Shown: one piece after another, positions 6,943-10,869 of the stretch
Layout: the number at the start of each line of letters is the position of its first letter
Numbering within the stretch: the stretch's first letter is position 1
Source of the DNA: Inquilinus sp039594555
GTDB taxonomy: Bacteria; Pseudomonadota; Alphaproteobacteria; DSM-16000; Inquilinaceae
DNA: 10,869 nucleotides
Assembly: GCF_039594555.1 (NCBI RefSeq)
Contig: NZ_JBCNNF010000237.1
Coordinates: forward strand, 1-10,869
Reading direction: 5' to 3'
The notes under the pieces: model-generated
The model's database searches: none
What the model was told of the DNA's origin: nothing
Seen by the model: the letters and a program-made list of their open reading frames with translations, nothing else
Program-made: the position numbers and the translations under genes

Positions 6943-8441
6943 GCGCCTGGCTGGGCATCGACGCCGGCAACACCGGGGTCAAGGCGCTGCTGTTCGACGA
7001 TGCCGGGCGCGAGCTGGCCTTTGCCCATCGCGACACCGGCGGCCACAGCCCGGAGCCGGGGATGGTCGAGCGCGACATCGGCCGCCTGCGCGCCGACCTC
7101 GCCGGCCTCGTCCGCGAGCTGCTGGACAAGAGCGGCCTGCACGGCCGCGACATCGCCGGCATCGGCACCTCGGGCCATGGCAACGGCCTCTATCTGCTCG
7201 ATGCCGAAGGCGGGCCGCTGGCGGCGATCCAGTCGCTCGACTCCCGCACCGCCGGTCTGGTCGAGGACTGGCAGGCAAACGGGATGGGGGAGGCGGCGGC
7301 GGCGATCTGCCTGCAGCGGCCCTGGCCGTCGCAGACCCCGGCGCTGCTGGCCTGGATGGCGCGGCACCGGCCGCAGGTCCTGGACCGCGCCGCCCATGTG
7401 CTGATGTGCAAGGACCTGGTGACCCATGCCCTGATCGGGCGGGTGGCGACCGACATCACCGACATGGGCGGCGCCGGTCTGCTGCGCCTGCCCGAGAACC
7501 GCTACGACGATGGCCTGCTGCAGGTCTACGGCCTCGGCGGCATCGCCGCCAAGCTGCCGCCGCTGCACTGGCCGACCGACCGGGTCGGCACGGTGTCGGC
7601 GGAGGCGGCGGCGCGCACCGGCCTGGCCGAGGGCACGCCGGTGGTCGCCGGCTTCTTCGACGTGGTGGCCAGCGCCGTCGGCGCCGGCGTCACCCGGCCG
7701 GGCCAGGCCTCGATCATCCTCGGCACCTGGAGCATCAACCAGGTCGTGGTCGACGCGCCGTTGGACGGGGTGTTCATGTCGGCCGGCATGGCGCCCGGCC
7801 GCTTCCTGTCGATGGAGAACTCCGCCACCTCGGCGGCCAACCTGGAATGGCTGGCGCATCACCTGCTGGCCCACGACGCACGACGCGAGGGCAGCGCCTT
7901 CGCTTTGGCCGACGCCCTGGCCGCTGCGGCGCCGCCCAAGGCCGACGGGCCGATGTATCACCCCTATCTCTATGGCGCGGCGGGCGATCCGTCTGCCCGC
8001 GCCGGCTTCTTCGGCCTGGCCGGCTGGCATGATGGCGGCGACATGGTGCGGGCGGTGTTCGAAGGCGTGGCCTTCGCCCATCTCGCCCATGTCGAGAAGC
8101 TGCTGGCCGCCGGCGCCCGGCTGCGCGGCATCACCATCTCCGGCGGCGGCGCCCGCAGCCCGGTCTGGCCGCAGATGATCGCCGACGTGCTGCGGATGCC
8201 GGTCAGGGTCGCGGCGCAGGCGGAGACCGGGGCGCTCGGCGCCGCAATGGCCGCCGCGGTCGGCGCCGGCCGCTTCGCCGACCTCGACGAGGCCGCCGCC
8301 GCGATGGTGGCGCCGCCGCGCGAGGTGGTGCCCGATCCGTGCCTGGCCGGCTTCTACCGCCGCCGCTTCGCCCTGTGGCAGGCGGTCGGCAAAAGCCTGG
8401 CGCCGCACTGGGCGGCGCTCAGGGATATCGGGCAGGCCTGA
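6939..8441 (+). CDS. FGGY-family carbohydrate kinase (L-xylulose/erythritol kinase-like)
   Basis: A 500-residue cytoplasmic ATP-dependent sugar or polyol kinase. Family features: the N-terminal phosphate-binding loop GIDAGNTGVKALLFD (Asp8, Lys15), GIGTSGHGNGLYLLD in the substrate domain, the likely catalytic base Asp241 in VAGFFDVV, ILGTWSINQ, YHPYLYGAAGD, and the C-terminal ATP-site stretches ITISGGGARSPVWPQMIADV and ETGALGAAMAA. Overall pattern recalls E. coli LyxK (L-xylulose kinase), especially TPVV-G-FDVV, GTW and P-LYG, with EryA as a functional alternative given the GlpD-like neighbour. The ATG at 6939 overlaps the aldolase stop as ATGA, with a G-rich stretch (6928-6937) upstream. It appears to be the last gene of the cluster. 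Substrate (ketose, tetritol or pentitol) is undetermined. Confidence 0.93.
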   Translation: MSAWLGIDAGNTGVKALLFDDAGRELAFAHRDTGGHSPEPGMVERDIGRLRADLAGLVRELLDKSGLHGRDIAGIGTSGHGNGLYLLDAEGGPLAAIQSLDSRTAGLVEDWQANGMGEAAAAICLQRPWPSQTPALLAWMARHRPQVLDRAAHVLMCKDLVTHALIGRVATDITDMGGAGLLRLPENRYDDGLLQVYGLGGIAAKLPPLHWPTDRVGTVSAEAAARTGLAEGTPVVAGFFDVVASAVGAGVTRPGQASIILGTWSINQVVVDAPLDGVFMSAGMAPGRFLSMENSATSAANLEWLAHHLLAHDARREGSAFALADALAAAAPPKADGPMYHPYLYGAAGDPSARAGFFGLAGWHDGGDMVRAVFEGVAFAHLAHVEKLLAAGARLRGITISGGGARSPVWPQMIADVLRMPVRVAAQAETGALGAAMAAAVGAGRFADLDEAAAAMVAPPREVVPDPCLAGFYRRRFALWQAVGKSLAPHWAALRDIGQA

Positions 8442-8489
8442 GCGCGCCAGGGTCGCGGAGCCCATCACGATATCGACCGGAAAAATGAG

Positions 8490-8520
8490 AGTCCCCCCTC
8501 CCGCAGGGGGAGGGGGGACT
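8490..8520. repeat. Perfect 13-bp palindromic hairpin, same family as the 4173-4343 element
   Basis: AGTCCCCCCTCCC (8490-8502) pairs perfectly with 8508-8520 across a 5-base loop (GCAGG). The 13-base arm is identical to the outermost 13 bases of both arms of the inverted-repeat element at 4173-4343. It sits in the 183-bp gap between two convergent genes, 48 bp after the kinase stop. It could end transcription from either side, but neither side has a run of T residues, so a rho-independent terminator is not firmly supported. The rest of the gap (8442-8489 and 8521-8624) shows only CGATATCG (8468-8475) and nothing else recognised. Confidence 0.75.
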
Positions 8521-8624
8521 AAGAAGAAGCGGTCCGCACCATTTCGCAGGCGGGAGAGGCAACGCGAGAAGACGCTCGAGATCCAATCAGACTCTCACCC
8601 GACCGGACCTCAATTCACCACGCC

Positions 8625-9524
8625 CTACCGCCGGAACTTCAGCCGGTACTGCCGCGGCGTGCTGCGGCAGTGGCGCTGGAACTCCTCATAGAACTGGCTG
8701 AGCGAGCCGTAGCCGCAGCCGAAGGCGACCTCGGCGATCGACAGGTCGGTGTCGACCAGCATCATCATCGCCCGGCTCAGCCGCTGCCGCCTTATGTACT
8801 GGGCGATGGTCATGCCCAGCACCCGCTTGAACACGGCCATGGCGTTGGTCGGGTGCAGCCCGCCGGCGGCGGCCACCGCCTCGACCGTCACCGGCTCGCC
8901 GAAATGCGCGTTGATGTGGTCGGTCATGGCCTGGACCCGGGCGATGGCCCGGCGGCCGGCATTGGCCAGCCGCGGCGCCTCCTCGGCCGCCTCGATCTCG
9001 CAGGGCGTCGCGTCGGCCGAGGCGTCCGGCGCCACCGCATCGAGCGACAGGCGCTTGACCCTTAAGCCCACCTCCTCGCGCAGGATCTGCTGCCGCAGCG
9101 CCGACCCCTCCGGCCATTCGGCGGCCCAGCGCTGGAACAGCAGCGGGTCGATCGGGTCGGGCGCCGCCACCGCGGCGAAGCGGCCGTCCATCACGCCGGA
9201 CTTGAAGGCGTCGGCCACCGGCAGGGTCAGGAAATCCGCGAAGGGCAGGTAGACGCAGATCAGGTCGGCCGTCGGCTCGACCGCGATCACCTGGTGCGGC
9301 ACCGCCGCCCAGAACAGATGCACCCGGTTCGCCCCAATCGAGATCCGTGTGCCGTTGAACAGATAGGTCATGCCGCCGGCCAGCAGCAGGTTCAGCTCGA
9401 TATGGTCGTGCCAATGGGCCTGGCCCATCGGCTCCGGCACATGCCGCTCGGCATAGAAATCGCCGCTGTCGATATAGGTCTCGATGTCCGGCGGCGCGGC
9501 CGGCGGCGTCAGGGTCTCGCTCAT
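8625..9524 (-). CDS. AraC-family transcriptional regulator (MelR-like)
   Basis: A 299-residue regulator with an N-terminal cupin sugar-binding domain and a C-terminal double helix-turn-helix (residues about 205-299). The cupin has HWHDHIELN (His37, His39, His41, Glu43), YLFNG and LFWAAVPHQV, a combination close to E. coli MelR (HWHGQVEVN, LFWA-TPHQ). The DNA-binding half contains EPVTVEAVAAAGGLHPTNAM and the second-helix hallmark AEVAFGCGYGSLSQFYEEF. ATG 9524 is chosen because homology to MelR begins soon after it (ETYIDSGDFYAERH); the frame is open to 9737 but that extension covers the intergenic region and the porin signal peptide. Its ribosome site is weak (GATGGG directly upstream). It is divergent from the porin and shares a 115-bp intergenic region carrying a two-box element. 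It probably controls the porin in response to a saccharide (inference). Confidence 0.93.
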   Translation of the reverse strand: MSETLTPPAAPPDIETYIDSGDFYAERHVPEPMGQAHWHDHIELNLLLAGGMTYLFNGTRISIGANRVHLFWAAVPHQVIAVEPTADLICVYLPFADFLTLPVADAFKSGVMDGRFAAVAAPDPIDPLLFQRWAAEWPEGSALRQQILREEVGLRVKRLSLDAVAPDASADATPCEIEAAEEAPRLANAGRRAIARVQAMTDHINAHFGEPVTVEAVAAAGGLHPTNAMAVFKRVLGMTIAQYIRRQRLSRAMMMLVDTDLSIAEVAFGCGYGSLSQFYEEFQRHCRSTPRQYRLKFRR

Positions 9525-9540
9525 CCCATCGAGAATGAAG

Positions 9541-9590
9541 CTGGCTTTCCGGAAAACACAAGCGGCGGCGTGGAAGAAATCCGGAATCCG
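9541..9590. promoter_or_regulatory. Two-box TCCGGA operator-like element in the divergent AraC-porin region (copy 1)
   Basis: Box A is the palindrome TTTCCGGAAA (9546-9555), 22 bp from the regulator start. Box B (9572-9590) begins GGAAGAAAT and contains TCCGGA at 9580-9585. The centres of the two TCCGGA cores are 32 bp apart, about three helical turns, so both face the same side of the DNA. The same 50-bp arrangement recurs at 10811-10860. Box B ends 49 bp before the porin start, a position fitting activation of porin transcription; box A could serve autoregulation. Binding by the neighbouring MelR-like protein is inferred. No confident -35/-10 pair was recognised. Confidence 0.65.
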
Positions 9591-9601
9591 ACCCTCCACA
9601 G

Positions 9602-9625
9602 TGCCGGGCAGGGGCGAACCCGGCA
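9602..9625 (+). other. Possible leader hairpin upstream of the porin
   Basis: TGCCGGG (9602-9608) pairs perfectly with CCCGGCA (9619-9625) across a 10-base loop, ending two bases before the ribosome site AGGGGG (9628-9633). If transcribed, it would form a stem in the 5' leader of the porin mRNA, where it could affect stability or translation. Stems of 7 bp are common by chance in such GC-rich DNA, so this is weak. Confidence 0.3.
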
Positions 9626-9639
9626 ACAGGGGGCAAGCG

Positions 9640-10806
9640 ATGGCAAGAGCGCGAAGCAGCGCCGCCGCGGCGATCTGCGCGGCGACGGGCATCATCACCA
9701 TGACGACGGGGGCGGGGGCGGCGGAGGCGCCGGTCACCTCCGGGCTGCAGTTGAAGATCTCCGGCTTCCTCGGCTTCGAGGCCGCGGCGGTGCTGAACCA
9801 GTCCGGCGACAGCGGCTTCGACCGCGACTATGATTTCCGTTCCGGCGGCCGGCTGCAATTCGACGTCAAGAATGTCACCGACAGCGGCCTGGAATATGGC
9901 GGCCGCATCCGCTTCAACAACGTCGACCGCCGCGACAACGCCACGGTCGACCATGTCTATATCTATCTCCAGGGCGATTTCGGCACCGTCACCCTGGGCG
10001 ACGTCGATGCCGTGGCCGGCGATTACGGCTACATCTTCGCCCATGATTCGGTGGTGTCGGAGATGGGGATGGGCGCCAATTGGGGCGACAACCTCGACCA
10101 TGACTACGCCTATGGCGGCGGCCACTTCTTCTCGCTGGACCCGACCTACATCTCGGGCATCGGCGACCCGGACACCCGGATCAAATACAGCTCGCCCGAT
10201 CTCGGCGGCTTCTCCTTCGGGGTCGACTTCACGCCGGTGGTCGGCGGCAGCGGCCATGCCGGCAATGGCGGCCGCGCCGACCTGACCAATGACGCCGACA
10301 CGCTGTACGAGAACGTCGTCACCGCCGGCGCCAACTACACGGCCGATCTCGACGGCGTGTCGGTGCTGGTCTCCGGCACCGCCTCCACCGGCAACGGCGT
10401 CGGCGGCCATCGCGACCTCGCGGCCTACAGCCTGGGCACGCAGGTCGCCGCCGGCGACGTCACCGGCAGCCTGAACTGGGTCCATTACGACCGCATCGCC
10501 GACAGCGGCAAGGCGATCGACACCCTTGCCGCCAGCCTGGCCTGGCGCTTCGGCGATTTCGAGGCCGGGCTCGGCTATGCCTTCACCACCGGCCGCAAGG
10601 GCAACGGCCTGGCGGGCAGCGACGACACCGGCGATCCCGGCCGGTCCGACCTCAGGCAGAACCACATCGCCGCCGGCACGCTGGTCTACACCCTGGCTCC
10701 CGGCCTGAACGCCTATGCCGAGTTGACCTGGGAGACGGCGTCATTCCGCCAGGGGCCGGATTACGACAACACCGTGCTGGTCAGCGGCTTGGTGCTGGGC
10801 TTCTGA
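9640..10806 (+). CDS. Outer-membrane porin (general Gram-negative porin family)
   Basis: A 388-residue precursor of a beta-barrel porin that would let small hydrophilic solutes cross the outer membrane. The N-terminus is a signal peptide: MARAR, a hydrophobic Ala/Ile core, and a likely cleavage after TGAGAA or AEA (residues 28-30). The mature part has alternating amphipathic strands, Gly/Asp/Asn-rich turns, the porin-typical DFGTVTLGDVDAV stretch, and a C-terminal strand LVSGLVLGF with terminal Phe, the usual assembly signal. ATG 9640 is chosen because it starts the signal peptide and has AGGGGG at 9628-9633 six bases upstream; the in-frame ATG at 9484 would lie inside the divergent regulator gene. 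Solute specificity is unknown; pairing with a MelR-like regulator suggests an oligosaccharide (inference). Confidence 0.92.
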   Translation: MARARSSAAAAICAATGIITMTTGAGAAEAPVTSGLQLKISGFLGFEAAAVLNQSGDSGFDRDYDFRSGGRLQFDVKNVTDSGLEYGGRIRFNNVDRRDNATVDHVYIYLQGDFGTVTLGDVDAVAGDYGYIFAHDSVVSEMGMGANWGDNLDHDYAYGGGHFFSLDPTYISGIGDPDTRIKYSSPDLGGFSFGVDFTPVVGGSGHAGNGGRADLTNDADTLYENVVTAGANYTADLDGVSVLVSGTASTGNGVGGHRDLAAYSLGTQVAAGDVTGSLNWVHYDRIADSGKAIDTLAASLAWRFGDFEAGLGYAFTTGRKGNGLAGSDDTGDPGRSDLRQNHIAAGTLVYTLAPGLNAYAELTWETASFRQGPDYDNTVLVSGLVLGF

Positions 10807-10810
10807 CGTG

Positions 10811-10860
10811 CTGGTTTTCCGGAAAATGAACGCCCTGTGGCGGAAGAAATCCGGAATCCG
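10811..10860. promoter_or_regulatory. Two-box TCCGGA operator-like element after the porin (copy 2)
   Basis: This segment aligns without gaps to 9541-9590. Box A is the perfect 12-bp palindrome TTTTCCGGAAAA (10815-10826). Box B (10842-10860) is identical over 19 bases to box B of copy 1, while the 15 bases between the boxes have diverged. That pattern of conserved boxes and changed spacer argues for selection on protein binding. It starts 4 bp after the porin stop and would lie in front of a following gene beyond the window, presumably controlled together with the porin. Confidence 0.65.
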
Positions 10861-10869
10861 CAGTGTCAC

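Noticed and set aside
3..8441. Reading the cluster as an AI-2 (lsr) uptake system
   Set aside because: Although families coincide, a GlpD-like dehydrogenase and an aldo/keto reductase are not part of lsr, no LsrG homologue is present, and the kinase looks closer to LyxK than to LsrK.
6918..8468. A 516-residue open frame on the - strand opposite the kinase
   Set aside because: Same shadow pattern; the + strand frame encodes a complete FGGY kinase with all expected motifs.
8476..8490. ACCGGAAAAATGA resembling box A of the operator-like element
   Set aside because: It lacks the left half of the palindrome and has no box B at the right distance, and it sits between convergent gene ends. It is most likely chance.
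8686..10665. A 659-residue open frame on the - strand over the porin and regulator
   Set aside because: It opposes the porin and uses the wrong frame across the AraC regulator. The composition is Arg/Gly/Ala-rich and has no domain.

Overview
The window is chromosomal DNA of very high GC content with tightly packed genes (ATGA overlaps, gaps of 5 to 12 bp). It carries a double-domain ribose-type ABC transporter, a SorC-type regulator and a signal-peptide porin ending in Phe. This fits a Gram-negative, high-GC alphaproteobacterium, possibly of the Rhodospirillales/Azospirillum-Inquilinus type. That placement is inferred from composition and gene style, not from a search. No rRNA, tRNA, CRISPR array, transposase or phage gene was seen.

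Region 1 (1-8441, + strand) is a carbohydrate or polyol uptake and catabolism gene cluster. In order it holds the 3' part of a sugar ABC ATPase, its RbsC-type permease, a SorC/DeoR-family sugar-responsive regulator, and an aldo/keto reductase. After a 269-bp gap filled mostly by a 171-bp inverted-repeat element come a GlpD/EryB-like FAD polyol-phosphate dehydrogenase, a DhnA/LsrF-type class I aldolase, and an FGGY kinase resembling L-xylulose kinase. The enzymes form a chemically sensible series: kinase (polyol to polyol phosphate), FAD dehydrogenase (to ketose 1-phosphate), aldolase (to dihydroxyacetone phosphate plus a short aldehyde), with the reductase handling the aldehyde or an entry step. 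The substrate cannot be read from the sequence. The set resembles ery (erythritol) loci, but an aldolase stands where ery loci have isomerases. The periplasmic binding protein is not in the window and probably lies upstream.

Region 2 (8625-10860) is separate. A MelR-like AraC-family regulator (- strand) is divergent from a general porin (+ strand). The 115-bp intergenic region holds a two-box element built on TCCGGA cores, 32 bp apart centre to centre. The same 50-bp element recurs immediately after the porin stop with identical spacing, presumably in front of the next gene outside the window. This is a good candidate for the operator of the MelR-like protein or another shared regulator.

Between the regions, the convergent gap 8442-8624 holds a 13-bp perfect stem whose arms are identical to the outer 13 bp of the inverted-repeat element at 4173-4343. 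Both belong to one family of C/G-rich palindromic intergenic repeats.
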